A DNA stretch of 64,000 bases, taken from NCBI RefSeq assembly GCF_002338065.1, contig NZ_DDHJ01000004.1, positions 137,921-201,920 of the forward strand, in the 5' to 3' direction. The position numbers and the translations under genes were made by a program. This document shows positions 33,968 through 42,685 of this stretch, piece by piece; within the stretch, counting starts at the first letter, position 1; every line of letters starts with the position of its first letter. A model generated the notes under the pieces. It was not told the origin of the DNA. It made no database searches and saw nothing but the letters and a program-made list of their open reading frames with translations. The DNA comes from Pseudomonas sp. UBA1879. GTDB lineage: Bacteria; Pseudomonadota; Gammaproteobacteria; Pseudomonadales; Pseudomonadaceae.

Positions 33968-34744
33968 TCAAAAGCTGAAGCGCAAGATATGAGCGAACGT
34001 GTAATCCACCAAGCGTTGAGCTTCGCGCGCCGAACTGGCCGCAGCATGACACGACACCATCATGCGCCGAGGGGGCTGATTGGCCTTGAGTGCCTGAATC
34101 CCCCGAATGGTGGCGTTCAACAGGCCGGCAAGGCGCGAACAATAAGCCCCCATGTTGGCCGCCGACAGTAGCGCGGTGTTGTACGCGCGCCGATGCCATT
34201 CGAGGCTGCTGCGCGCCGACGCCAGACTGCTCTCGTCTTTCAATGCGCTGTTCAACGTCTCCGGAACGTGGTTGGACGTTCCTCGGATCATCAAGCCTTT
34301 ACGCTTCGCGTATTCATACGTCCTCACGTTCATGAAATCCATGAAACGGGGAATGGTCTGCGTCGCGCATTCACTGATGCGATCACATTCCGCCTGCTGC
34401 CGTTTGAATGCCTGCTCGTGGCGCGACAGGTCGGCCGTGAGTTGCCTGATCCGGCTGTCGAACGGGTTGCTGTTCAACAAAGCGATCACTTCGGTCAGTG
34501 TCTTCTTGATGTCCTGATGGATCGAGCGAATCTGTGTCGCACTGGTGCGCCAAAGCGGGCTGCCCTGTCGCGCCGTGGCCACGACCGACTCCATCGCGGG
34601 CTCTCGGTATTTGCCGTATTCGGACTGTGGCACGAGATCCAATTTGATCTTGAAGGCTTCAATGTATTGAGGAAGTTTTTCCAGATAGCCGATATTGAAT
34701 CCGAGATAGCCGACGTCGTCGTATTCGATGAGATGCGTAGTCAT
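33968..34744 (-). CDS. Short partner gene in the XaxB position of the second toxin pair
   Basis: 258 residues, against 332 for the first XaxB-like protein. No signal peptide. Mostly helical, with a long predicted coiled coil (about 75-130, IHQDIKKTLTEVIALLNSNP and following) and a helical C-terminal half (TALLSAANMGAYCSRLAGLL). I see no clear hydrophobic hairpin like that of XaxB and only faint similarity to the first partner, so assignment rests on position after an XaxA-like gene (28 bp gap). The GGAGGG ribosome site is strong. It could be a divergent XaxB, a non-pore subunit or an unrelated accessory factor. Confidence 0.55.
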   Translation of the reverse strand: MTTHLIEYDDVGYLGFNIGYLEKLPQYIEAFKIKLDLVPQSEYGKYREPAMESVVATARQGSPLWRTSATQIRSIHQDIKKTLTEVIALLNSNPFDSRIRQLTADLSRHEQAFKRQQAECDRISECATQTIPRFMDFMNVRTYEYAKRKGLMIRGTSNHVPETLNSALKDESSLASARSSLEWHRRAYNTALLSAANMGAYCSRLAGLLNATIRGIQALKANQPPRRMMVSCHAAASSAREAQRLVDYTFAHILRFSF

Positions 34745-34772
34745 GCGTTGCCCTCCATGGCATTACAAAGGT

Positions 34773-35918
34773 TTATTGATGACCGTAGTCCCTGCGGAAT
34801 TCCCGGTCGGCGTCTTTGAACACTTTAAGTAGCGTATCGGCGTCGCGCTTGATGTGTCCCCAGGGCTCGGCCACCAGATTGAATGCGTTCATCAAGCGAC
34901 GCAGGGCCAGTGCACTGTCAATTTTGCCGGCTTCTTGAACCGAGTGGGTCAGGTAAAGATGCAAGTCATTCCACACGATCACCAGGTTCTGAGTGGCAAT
35001 GTCCGCATCGAAAATGACCTGCCCCAGGTCGTGAAGGTCATGACGCACACGCTGCAGCGAGGCGTGAATGCGGTTTTTCTGTTCCAGCAGACGGATGCTC
35101 CGTTGCTGCTCCTGGCGCAATGCATGGAGCTGTTTGCGTACGTTGTCCGCTTGAACGCCGTAATAAATGCCCATGCCAATCAGGGGGAAACTTGCGCTGA
35201 CTGACTTTCTGACCAGCGTCTGGTATTCGCGCCGCTTGGCTTCGATATCAATGGCGCGTTTATTGATGACGTTGTTAAGTGACTGGATGTCCGCTGGCAA
35301 GCGGCTGGTGTCAATGCTCCGTATCTTGAGCTGCACGTCGGGCATCAATGTGGTCGACAACTCGCGTGCGAAAGCGTCCAGGCGCCTCTTGAGTGCTTCC
35401 GTCGCGCTCCGGCGTTGCAGGACAAGCGCGGCGACTTGTTGAACGTAGTGCAGAAAATCCGCCTGTTCTTCCGCAACCTGAGCCTCGGCAGGCTTCGCCC
35501 TGATCTCGGCGTACAGTTGTCGGGCAGCATTTCCATACACCTGCATCTGATCGGCGAATACCCACAACTCACTGCCGACGTTCATCAGATCGGTACGAAG
35601 CGGATTCCATTGCGCCGCGTGCAGGTGAATGCGATGGAAACTCGCCTGAAAATCCCTGGCCTCAAGGTTCGCGCCGGCACCTTTTTCATAGCCCAGATAC
35701 CAGATGACATCTTTGAGTGCGGTTGGAAGCGCAAGACCGTGACTCTCATAACGCTTCAAATCGATCAGTTGCTCTTTTGTCAGAATGAGTCCTGGAGCGC
35801 GAATGGCTTCTTCTGCAGTCCCGGCCGCAGCGGAGATCAATGTGCCGGGTAAACGTTGAGCCCGTTCAAGTTTTTCATCGCGAAGGGGCGCGTCATCCCA
35901 TCCGTAGGATGATGTCAT
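34773..35918 (-). CDS. XaxA/YaxA-like binary toxin subunit A, second copy
   Basis: 381 residues. It shares with the upstream subunit A the head GLILTKEQ..LKRYE..GLALPTALKDVIWYLGYEKGAG and the segment HAAQWNPLRTDL, plus the tail (L.R..NAFNLV..PW..IK.DA..L..VF..ADREFR.DYG). A long central coiled coil surrounds a short hydrophobic stretch (SFPLIGMGIYYGV, about 237-249). These are the traits of alpha-xenorhabdolysin A subunits, alpha-helical pore-forming toxin components. The ATG has AAAGGA in a leader nearly identical to that of copy 1, which supports duplication. Confidence 0.8.
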   Translation of the reverse strand: MTSSYGWDDAPLRDEKLERAQRLPGTLISAAAGTAEEAIRAPGLILTKEQLIDLKRYESHGLALPTALKDVIWYLGYEKGAGANLEARDFQASFHRIHLHAAQWNPLRTDLMNVGSELWVFADQMQVYGNAARQLYAEIRAKPAEAQVAEEQADFLHYVQQVAALVLQRRSATEALKRRLDAFARELSTTLMPDVQLKIRSIDTSRLPADIQSLNNVINKRAIDIEAKRREYQTLVRKSVSASFPLIGMGIYYGVQADNVRKQLHALRQEQQRSIRLLEQKNRIHASLQRVRHDLHDLGQVIFDADIATQNLVIVWNDLHLYLTHSVQEAGKIDSALALRRLMNAFNLVAEPWGHIKRDADTLLKVFKDADREFRRDYGHQ

Positions 35919-35982
35919 GTCGTTGATCCTTTAATGAGACGAAGTAGGTAGAGGAGAAGGGCTATGTGAGCCACTACCTCGA

Positions 35983-36024
35983 TAGAAAAGAGGCCGGGAC
36001 TGCCATCCTGTGTAGGTCCCGACC
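35983..36024 (-). terminator. Possible terminator between the two toxin pairs
   Basis: On the minus strand a GGTCGGGAC / GTCCCGGCC stem with a 15-base loop is followed by TCTTTTCT, 28 bp after the first pair's stop. It suggests that the two pairs may be separately expressed or attenuated. Confidence 0.5.
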
Positions 36025-36051
36025 GGATCTGTTCAGCGATTCACATGAGCG

Positions 36052-37050
36052 TCAGCCGATGACTTTCAGATGTTTCGCCAGAGACAGGGCGTCGACAACG
36101 AATTGCCCAATGGCGTCGACATCATCAGCGCGGACGGTTTTATGGGTGTTCAGGAAAGCACGTTTGGCCTCGACGAACTTTTGGAACTCGGAAATATACT
36201 GCGCTCGGTGATCATCGAAGGTATGGCAAGCAGCGATGAGCTCTTTTCTCAGCGAGACCAGACGCAACTCGTCGGTCTTTTCATAAGTGCTGTCGATCAG
36301 ATCGTCGATCTGTTTGCGAAGGGTATTGCGAGCCTCAACCAGACCCAGGTAGTTGATCAGGTTTTCGGCCTTTTCAAGAATCTGATGCGCCAGATCGATT
36401 GCACCTTCAACGGCGATCAGCTGAGGCGGAGTCATGCCTAGCTTGACCAGTTCCTGAGCAGTCAGCGCAGTGTCTTTGGCCAGCGCCGAGAAGCCTTTTG
36501 CTTCAATGACCGCCATGGCATCCGTCAACGCTTTGCGCTTTTCTTCCAGCGCGTCCTGACGTGCTTTGATCCCTTGCACTTCTGCGGGTAAACGACGTTC
36601 ATCGGCTTCAAGTTGCTTGATGTAATTCTGCATGGCGGCGCGATCGATCGGGCTGGTCAGGGCGGGAATCACCTGACCCAGTTCCCCCTCTTTGTTGCTC
36701 ACGATACCGACAATGGTTTGCAGGCGATGAACGATATCTTCGATGATTTCTTCTATGTCAGACGCCGGCGCGCTTTGGAGCTCTTTTTGAAGCTCCCGAA
36801 CTGTGCCGATATTGATACTCAAGAGTGTATCCAGCGAATGCACCGTTTCCCGAAGTTTGGTATGACCGGTGCGTAGCGCGCGATCCTGATCAGCGATTCG
36901 TTTGTGCAGAGACGGCAAGTATTGTGTCTGGATAAACAGTCGCTTGACTTCGATCGCGGCATCGTTTGCTTGAGCGCGTGCCGTTTGAAGTACTTGAATG
37001 TCCAGGTCAGGATAATCGACGCTGGTTGGGAATTGAGTAATATTCGTCAT
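36052..37050 (-). CDS. XaxB/YaxB-like binary toxin subunit B
   Basis: 332 residues from MTNITQFPTSVDYPDLD. The ATG is only 2 bp after the upstream subunit A stop, with GGAG 8 bp before it; a longer start at 37140 would lie inside that gene. No signal peptide. Long coiled coils (about 50-190 and 240-330) flank a less polar section (AKGFSALAKDTALTAQELVK, then LIAVEGAIDLAHQ) that could be the membrane-inserting tip. XaxB proteins are about 350 residues and join A subunits into a mixed pore. The pairing with subunit A is the main support. Confidence 0.8.
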   Translation of the reverse strand: MTNITQFPTSVDYPDLDIQVLQTARAQANDAAIEVKRLFIQTQYLPSLHKRIADQDRALRTGHTKLRETVHSLDTLLSINIGTVRELQKELQSAPASDIEEIIEDIVHRLQTIVGIVSNKEGELGQVIPALTSPIDRAAMQNYIKQLEADERRLPAEVQGIKARQDALEEKRKALTDAMAVIEAKGFSALAKDTALTAQELVKLGMTPPQLIAVEGAIDLAHQILEKAENLINYLGLVEARNTLRKQIDDLIDSTYEKTDELRLVSLRKELIAACHTFDDHRAQYISEFQKFVEAKRAFLNTHKTVRADDVDAIGQFVVDALSLAKHLKVIG

Positions 37051-37052
37051 GT

Positions 37053-38240
37053 TTAAACTCCGTATTCTTCTCTGAATTCGCGGTCGGCTTCGGCAAACAC
37101 GCGTTCTAATTTTTTGGCATCCACTGCAATGGTTTTCCACGGCGTGACCACGAGGCTGAATTGATTGCGGAACCTGCGCATTGACAGTCCATCGTGAATG
37201 CCATCGACCTCGGCAGCAGAAGCCGAAATGAACGAGCTGAGGGAGTTCCAGACGCTGATCAGATTCTGGGTGGCGATGTCGGCGTCGATAACAATGAGGT
37301 CGAGGTTTTGGAAGTCCATTCGAACGCGCCCCAGCGAAGCGAGAATCCGGTTCTTTTGCGCCATCAGCGCAATGTCCTTTTCCTGCTCATCGGTCAGTCT
37401 GTTGCGTTCCTTGCGGATCTTTTCAGCTTGAACGCTGGAATAAATCACCATGACCAGATTGCCCGTGACGGCCCCGATGGCCTGCTTCACCAGCTCCTTG
37501 TATTCTTTATTCTTTTCTTCGATGGCCAGCGCGCGGTTATCGATTTTGACCTGCAGTGCCTTGATTTCACTGCCCAGCGTGTTGTTGTCGATGAGCGACA
37601 GTTTGAGCTTGATGGCAGGGCCTACCTGTTCGGCCAATTGGCGGCCGAACGCATCCAGACGCGCTTTGATTCGCAGCGCTTCGGCCTCCTGGTCTTTGAC
37701 TCTGGTGAGAATCTCATTCAGGTAAAAACCCAAATCAGCTTTATCGACCGCTTCAATGTCGGGGAATTTTTCCCCACGCCGCAGCTCCACTTTGCGCAGG
37801 TCTTCGAGGGTTTTGATGTTGTATTTGTCGACCAGGCCCAAGGCTGCGATGTCTTCAAACACTTCATTCATACTGATGCCATAGCGCTCCATGGAGCCTG
37901 CAAATATCACCAGTTTGGTGTTGACAGCCAGCATGTCGTTGCGCAGCGGATTCCACAGCCGTGCGTGGCCGTTGATAAGTTTGAACGTCTGTTGGAAATC
38001 AACCGCTTCCAGGCCGCGGCCTGCGCCCCTTTCATAGCCCAGATAGGCAATGACATCTTTGATCGTGGTCGGCAAAGCCAACCCGGCGATTTCATACTTC
38101 TTGAGGTTTTTGACCTGCTCTTTGGTCAGGATCAGCCCGGTATCCCGAGCATCACTTTCTGGGGTCGCGACCGATGAGCCAAACAGTCTTGCAGGATCGT
38201 TCGCTGCGGTGGTTACCAGATTTTCCATATTTTGAGACAT
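37053..38240 (-). CDS. XaxA/YaxA-like binary toxin subunit A, first copy
   Basis: 395 residues, close to the roughly 400 of XaxA. After a short variable N-terminus it has GLILTKEQVKNLKKYEIAGL, TTIKDVIAYLGYERGAG and HARLWNPLRNDM, as in alpha-xenorhabdolysin A family members. The rest is coiled coil with a hydrophobic insert (AIGAVTGNLVMVIYSSV, about 257-273) that would enter the membrane. No Sec signal, as is usual for this family, whose release route is unclear. First gene of the cassette, with AAAGGA before the ATG and an A/T-rich 257-bp upstream region. G+C looks lower than in neighbouring housekeeping genes. Confidence 0.85.
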   Translation of the reverse strand: MSQNMENLVTTAANDPARLFGSSVATPESDARDTGLILTKEQVKNLKKYEIAGLALPTTIKDVIAYLGYERGAGRGLEAVDFQQTFKLINGHARLWNPLRNDMLAVNTKLVIFAGSMERYGISMNEVFEDIAALGLVDKYNIKTLEDLRKVELRRGEKFPDIEAVDKADLGFYLNEILTRVKDQEAEALRIKARLDAFGRQLAEQVGPAIKLKLSLIDNNTLGSEIKALQVKIDNRALAIEEKNKEYKELVKQAIGAVTGNLVMVIYSSVQAEKIRKERNRLTDEQEKDIALMAQKNRILASLGRVRMDFQNLDLIVIDADIATQNLISVWNSLSSFISASAAEVDGIHDGLSMRRFRNQFSLVVTPWKTIAVDAKKLERVFAEADREFREEYGV

Positions 38241-38497
38241 ATCATTAGTCCTTTAATGATGTCGTACTGTTTTCTGAAGTTATTTAAAACTTCAGATGCA
38301 GAGCAGTTGGGTTATCTGCACGAGACTGAGAGTAAGAGGTGCTTTTGAAGGCGTCAAAGTGGAAAATTAGTCAGGCGCTGTAGGAAGTTTCTAGTGAATA
38401 AGAAAGATATGTTCGTTCGCCCGCAAAATAGGCGGTAAAGAGGGGCGGCGATGATAGTTTTGAGTTGCATGCGGCAAAGTGAACTTACAAATGTCGG
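38241..38497. promoter_or_regulatory. A/T-rich promoter region of the toxin cassette
   Basis: 257 bp between the Sel1-repeat gene and the first xaxA-like gene, clearly richer in A/T than the surroundings. No operator was recognised. It presumably holds the cassette promoter. Confidence 0.4.
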
Positions 38498-39292
38498 CTA
38501 CAAGGCTTTTACTTGTTCACGGTATTCCGCTGCATCTTGTGCATTTCCCAGTGCTGCAGCGCGCTGGTAATAATCCAGTGCCAAGGCGCGAACCTGCGGA
38601 TGCGTCGCTTGCAGCAGGGTCCTGCGGCTCACGCGCAGGAAATTGAGGTTGCCGATGTGCAGGGCTTTCGTCAGCCAAACGACGGCGTCATCGATACGGC
38701 CATGATCGGCGAGCACCAAGGCATGGCTGAATTGACCGCGAAAGTCACCCGCCTCGGCAGAGCGGCGATACCAGTCGTGCGCGGCCTGCACGTCCTGGTC
38801 GCAACTCACGCCGTCTTCCAGATAGCGGCCCAGCAGGTTCATGGATTTGGCGTGGCCGAGTTGCGCGGCTTTGCGATAGCAGGCCAGCGCGCGGGCCTGG
38901 TCTTTATTGACGCCACGGCCGGTTGCCAGCAGGTTGCCATAGTTGTAGAAGCCCCAGTCGAGCTCGGCCTGCGCTGCCTGCCGATAGTATTCGGCGGCCT
39001 TGCTGGTCTCGGGTTCGCAGCCCCAGCCGTGTTCGTGACAACGCCCGGCCATGTTGGCAGCCATTGCATGGCCATTGCGTGCGGCGATCTGAAACCAGGT
39101 CAGGGCCAGGGCCGCGTCTTGCTCGATGCCCGTGCCGTCGAGCAGGATCTGGCCCAGCAACGCCTGGGCCTCCACGATGTTGGCCTGAGCGGCAATGAGG
39201 ATTGCTCGCGCCGCGCTCGCGGGATTGTCCTGAAGCATGTCGCGCAACTGTTGAGCATCGACAACATCTTCCCGTCGCAGTGTCCAGGTCAT
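38498..39292 (-). CDS. Sel1-repeat (TPR-like) protein
   Basis: 264 residues composed of Sel1-type helical repeats (ALTWFQIAARNGHAMAANMA, AAEYYRQAAQAELDWGFYNY and similar, about five to six units). No signal peptide. It is 3 bp after the piuC stop on the same strand, like PA4516 beside piuC in P. aeruginosa. Such repeats scaffold protein contacts; the partner is unknown. Confidence 0.87.
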   Translation of the reverse strand: MTWTLRREDVVDAQQLRDMLQDNPASAARAILIAAQANIVEAQALLGQILLDGTGIEQDAALALTWFQIAARNGHAMAANMAGRCHEHGWGCEPETSKAAEYYRQAAQAELDWGFYNYGNLLATGRGVNKDQARALACYRKAAQLGHAKSMNLLGRYLEDGVSCDQDVQAAHDWYRRSAEAGDFRGQFSHALVLADHGRIDDAVVWLTKALHIGNLNFLRVSRRTLLQATHPQVRALALDYYQRAAALGNAQDAAEYREQVKAL

Positions 39293-39295
39293 GAA

Positions 39296-39976
39296 TCAGA
39301 CCTCGACCCATTGGCGCAGCAGGTTGTGGTAGGTACCGGTCAGCTGAATCAAGGACGGGTGATCGGGTACGTCGCGGCTCAGTTGCTGGATGGCCGCGTC
39401 CATTTCGAACAGTAAAGTGCGATGACCGTCGTCGCGCACCAGGCTTTGGGTCCAGAAGAAGGAGGCGAATCGCGCGCCACGGGTGACCGCATTGACCTTG
39501 TGCAGGCTGGTGGCGGGGTAGAGCAGCATGTCGCCTGCGGGCAATTTGACCGAGCGGGTGCCGAAGGTGTCTTGAATGACCAGCTCGCCACCGTCGTAGT
39601 CGTCGGGGTCGCTGAAAAACAGCGTCGAGGACAGATCGGTGCGCACGCGCTCAATACTGCCTTTGGCCTGGCGCACCGCATTGTCGATGTGAAAGTCGAA
39701 GCTGCCGCCGCCGCTGTAGCAGTTCACCAAGGGCGGAAACACCTTATGGGGCAGCGCCGCGGACATGAATAACGGGTTCTGCCACAGCCGCTCCAGCATT
39801 GCGGCGCCAATTTCCTTCGTCAGCGGATGACCTTCGGGCAACTGCAGATTGTGCTTGGCCTTGGCCGACTGATGCCCGGCGGTGATCTTGCCGTCCGCCC
39901 ATTCGGTCTGCTCCAGAGCCTCGCGAATGCGCAGCACTTCCTCACGGGTGAAAACGCCGGGAATGTGTAGAAGCAT
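39296..39976 (-). CDS. piuC: PiuC-type Fe(II)/2-oxoglutarate dioxygenase (PKHX family)
   Basis: 226 residues from MLLHIPGVFTREEVLRIREA; the frame extends to 40189, but that part overlaps the iron-regulated promoter region. The iron ligands are the HxD pair His96/Asp98 (FDFHIDNA) and His159 (SLHKVNAV), with an arginine near 166-169 for 2-oxoglutarate. Divergent from the receptor gene piuA and co-oriented with the Sel1 gene. PiuC is linked to siderophore-drug uptake in P. aeruginosa; its substrate is unknown. Confidence 0.92.
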   Translation of the reverse strand: MLLHIPGVFTREEVLRIREALEQTEWADGKITAGHQSAKAKHNLQLPEGHPLTKEIGAAMLERLWQNPLFMSAALPHKVFPPLVNCYSGGGSFDFHIDNAVRQAKGSIERVRTDLSSTLFFSDPDDYDGGELVIQDTFGTRSVKLPAGDMLLYPATSLHKVNAVTRGARFASFFWTQSLVRDDGHRTLLFEMDAAIQQLSRDVPDHPSLIQLTGTYHNLLRQWVEV

Positions 39977-40008
39977 GGCGGTAAGCCCTGAAGCGAAAAA
40001 AGGTAGCG

Positions 40009-40027
40009 AATGGTAGTGATTCTTATT
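40009..40027. promoter_or_regulatory. Possible Fur box, piuC side
   Basis: AATGGTAGTGATTCTTATT shares the GATTCTTATT half of Fur sites; it lies 33 bp before the piuC start. Weak match. Confidence 0.4.
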
Positions 40028-40113
40028 GGCTGTGTAAAACCCCTGGGTACGCATAGGCGCGTGAGCGTGAAAATTTGGTGAAGCGAAAATGTAAAGATTG
40101 TAAGTTTTATGCG

Positions 40114-40132
40114 AATACAAATGATTCCCAAC
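40114..40132. promoter_or_regulatory. Probable Fur box, piuA side
   Basis: AATACAAATGATTCCCAAC contains the CAAATGATTC core common in Pseudomonas Fur sites, about 40 bp before the piuA start. Confidence 0.5.
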
Positions 40133-40169
40133 TATATTCCGGCGCCTTAACACGCCTTGGGGAAGGAAC

Positions 40170-42422
40170 ATGTCGCGCCAATCACACACTTCATCCGTAC
40201 AGCCTCAGCGCTCCATTGCAGGCGCAGTCGGCGTCGCTATCGCGGCGATGTCGGCCAGTCATCTGGTTCACGCCGCTGAAGCCACCTCGGACAACACCTT
40301 GAACCTCGGCGCCACTACCATCGACGGCGAGCAGGTCGATACCGCTTACAAGGCTGAAGAGTCGGCGTCCAAAAAGTACACCGCGCCCCTGCGCGACACG
40401 CCGAAAAGCGTCACGGTGATCCCGCAGCAAGTGATTCGCGACACCGCCGCCACCAGCCTGGCGGATGCGTTGCGTACCACCCCAGGCATCACGTTCGGCG
40501 CTGGCGAAGGCGGCAACCCGAACGCCGATCGCCCGATCATTCGCGGCTTCAACGCTGAAAGCGATGTCTTCATTGATGGCATGCGCGACGTGGCGGCGCA
40601 AAGCCGCGAGATTTTCAATGTCGAATCTGTCGAGATCAGCAAGGGCCCAGGCTCCGCGTTCACCGGCGCAGGTTCTACGGGTGGCAGCCTGAACCTGATC
40701 ACCAAAGGTGCGCACTTGGGCGATGCCTATAACGGCGGTTACACCTTCGGCTCGGACCAGACGCAACGCTACACGCTGGACGTCAACCAGCAGATGACTG
40801 ATACCTCAGCCGTGCGCCTGAACCTGATGAAGCACGACGCCAACGTCGCAGGCCGTAACGATGTGGACGTCAGCCGCTGGGGCTTTGCGCCATCTTTTGC
40901 TTTTGGTCTGGGAACGGACACGCGGGTCAAACTCGATTATTACCATTTGTCCACGGACGATATGCCTGACTACGGCATCCCGTTGACCAGCACGCCGGGG
41001 CGCAGCAAATACATCGTCGACAAGCCCGCTCACGTCAACGAGAACAACTTCTATGGCCTGACCGGTCGCGATTACCGTAAGAGTGTCAATGACAGCGGCA
41101 CGTTCCGGGTCGAGCATGACCTCAATGACAATCTGACCCTGTCCAACAGCTTGCGCATGTCCCGCTCGACACTCGATTACATCGTCACCAACCCGGACGA
41201 CAGCCGTGGCAACGTCGCCAACGGTCTTGTGTCGCGCTCGGCCAAGAGCCGCAACTCGACCTCCAGCGGCTTCGTCAATCAGACTGACCTGCAAGCGAAA
41301 TTCAACACCGGTTGGGTCGAACACAGCCTGGTCACCGGCGTCGAGTTTTCGTACCAGGACACGCACAACCGCGCCTACAACGTGCTGTCTGCGACGGGAG
41401 GCACTATCGGTTCCACGTGTAATGCGGCGCTGCTCAGGTCCGCAGACTGTACAAGTCTCTACGACCCGAGCCCGAAAGACCCGTGGAATGGCACCATCAC
41501 CGACAGTCAGGCGTTCACTGACACAGACACCAAGACCAGCGCCGCCTACGTGTTCGACACCTTGAAATTCAACGATCAATGGTCGCTGAACCTTGGGCTG
41601 CGCTATGACGACTATGAGGTGAAGTCCAGCGGCTACAGCACCGGTGGCCGCGGCTCGGTCGCGGGGCCGTTCAAACGCGAGAACACCAGCCAGCTCTGGA
41701 ACTATCAAGTCGGTTTGACCTACAAGCCATTACCCAATGGCAGCATTTACGCGGCCTGGTCGACCTCCAGCAACCCGTCGGGCGAAACCAGCGGGAACGG
41801 CGGCCTGGAGCTCGCGGCCAACAACACCGATCTCGATCCGGAAAAGAACCGCAACTACGAGATCGGCACCAAGTGGGACTTCTTCGATGACAACCTGTCG
41901 CTGACGGCAGCATTGTTCCGTACCGAGAAGACCAATGCCCGGATCACTGACCCTGACAACGCCACGTTTCAGGTGCTCGATGGCGAGCAACGTGTGGATG
42001 GCCTTGAGCTGACCTACGCCGGCAACCTCACCAGCAAGTGGAAGGTGTACGGCGGTTACACCTACATGGAGAGTGAAATCGTCAAGGCCACCAACAAGGC
42101 AGACGAAGGCAATCACATGCCAAGCACGCCGCGTAACAACTTCAACTTCTGGTCCACGTACGAACTCGTTCCAAAGCTGACCGTCGGTGCGGGCGCGACC
42201 TTCGTCGATTCCCGTTTCGGCAACGAAGCCAACTCGGTCGAGGTCCCGTCCTACTGGCGCTACGACGCCATGGCGACCTATGCCCTGACCAAGAACGTCG
42301 ATCTACAGCTGAACGTGCAGAACCTGACCGACAAACGCTACTACGACCAGGTGTTCACTACCCACTACGCGCACATGGCCGCAGGCCGGACAGCGTTGAT
42401 GAGTGCCAGCTTCCACTATTAA
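40170..42422 (+). CDS. piuA: TonB-dependent siderophore receptor PiuA
   Basis: 750 residues, with a signal peptide (cut near HAAE), a TonB-box region (NLGATTIDG), a plug (LRDTPKSVTVIPQQVIRDTA) and a 22-strand barrel ending in a terminal aromatic (MSASFHY). It is of the Fiu/PiuA catecholate type, close to the 753 residues of P. aeruginosa PiuA. It imports iron-catechol complexes with TonB. Expression is probably Fur-controlled from the shared piuC/piuA region. Confidence 0.9.
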   Translation: MSRQSHTSSVQPQRSIAGAVGVAIAAMSASHLVHAAEATSDNTLNLGATTIDGEQVDTAYKAEESASKKYTAPLRDTPKSVTVIPQQVIRDTAATSLADALRTTPGITFGAGEGGNPNADRPIIRGFNAESDVFIDGMRDVAAQSREIFNVESVEISKGPGSAFTGAGSTGGSLNLITKGAHLGDAYNGGYTFGSDQTQRYTLDVNQQMTDTSAVRLNLMKHDANVAGRNDVDVSRWGFAPSFAFGLGTDTRVKLDYYHLSTDDMPDYGIPLTSTPGRSKYIVDKPAHVNENNFYGLTGRDYRKSVNDSGTFRVEHDLNDNLTLSNSLRMSRSTLDYIVTNPDDSRGNVANGLVSRSAKSRNSTSSGFVNQTDLQAKFNTGWVEHSLVTGVEFSYQDTHNRAYNVLSATGGTIGSTCNAALLRSADCTSLYDPSPKDPWNGTITDSQAFTDTDTKTSAAYVFDTLKFNDQWSLNLGLRYDDYEVKSSGYSTGGRGSVAGPFKRENTSQLWNYQVGLTYKPLPNGSIYAAWSTSSNPSGETSGNGGLELAANNTDLDPEKNRNYEIGTKWDFFDDNLSLTAALFRTEKTNARITDPDNATFQVLDGEQRVDGLELTYAGNLTSKWKVYGGYTYMESEIVKATNKADEGNHMPSTPRNNFNFWSTYELVPKLTVGAGATFVDSRFGNEANSVEVPSYWRYDAMATYALTKNVDLQLNVQNLTDKRYYDQVFTTHYAHMAAGRTALMSASFHY

Positions 42423-42442
42423 TAGAGAAGCTGAATCCGAAG

Positions 42443-42472
42443 CCCCAACTGCCTCTGGCGGGTGGGGTTTTT
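42443..42472 (+). terminator. Terminator after piuA
   Basis: CCCCAACTGCC / GGCGGGTGGGG imperfect stem followed by five T. Confidence 0.75.
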
Positions 42473-42503
42473 GTGTGGGACTGGCCCTGTGCAATCCGCG
42501 GTT

Positions 42504-42594
42504 CTGTAGGAGTGAGCTTGCTCGCGATGGCGGTGTGTCAGTGATGTCCTATGTGTCATTCAGACTTCCATCGCGAGCAAGCTCACTCCTACAG
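42504..42594. repeat. REP pair (GAGCTTGCTCGCGATGG family)
   Basis: CTGTAGGAGTGAGCTTGCTC and the inverted GAGCAAGCTCACTCCTACAG lie between piuA and the PiuB-type gene. Confidence 0.88.
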
Positions 42595-42685
42595 ACGGAC
42601 TTGCAACCACACAAAACATCCGCCACGGATGAGAATGCATGCCATTTCGGCGCATAATGCGCGTCGCTGCGGGTTATCGAGGTGA

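Noticed and set aside
37053..38240. Coiled-coil protein as a phage tail or chromosome-partition component
   Set aside because: No phage genes nearby; the XaxA-type head motif and the A-B gene pairing fit a binary toxin better.
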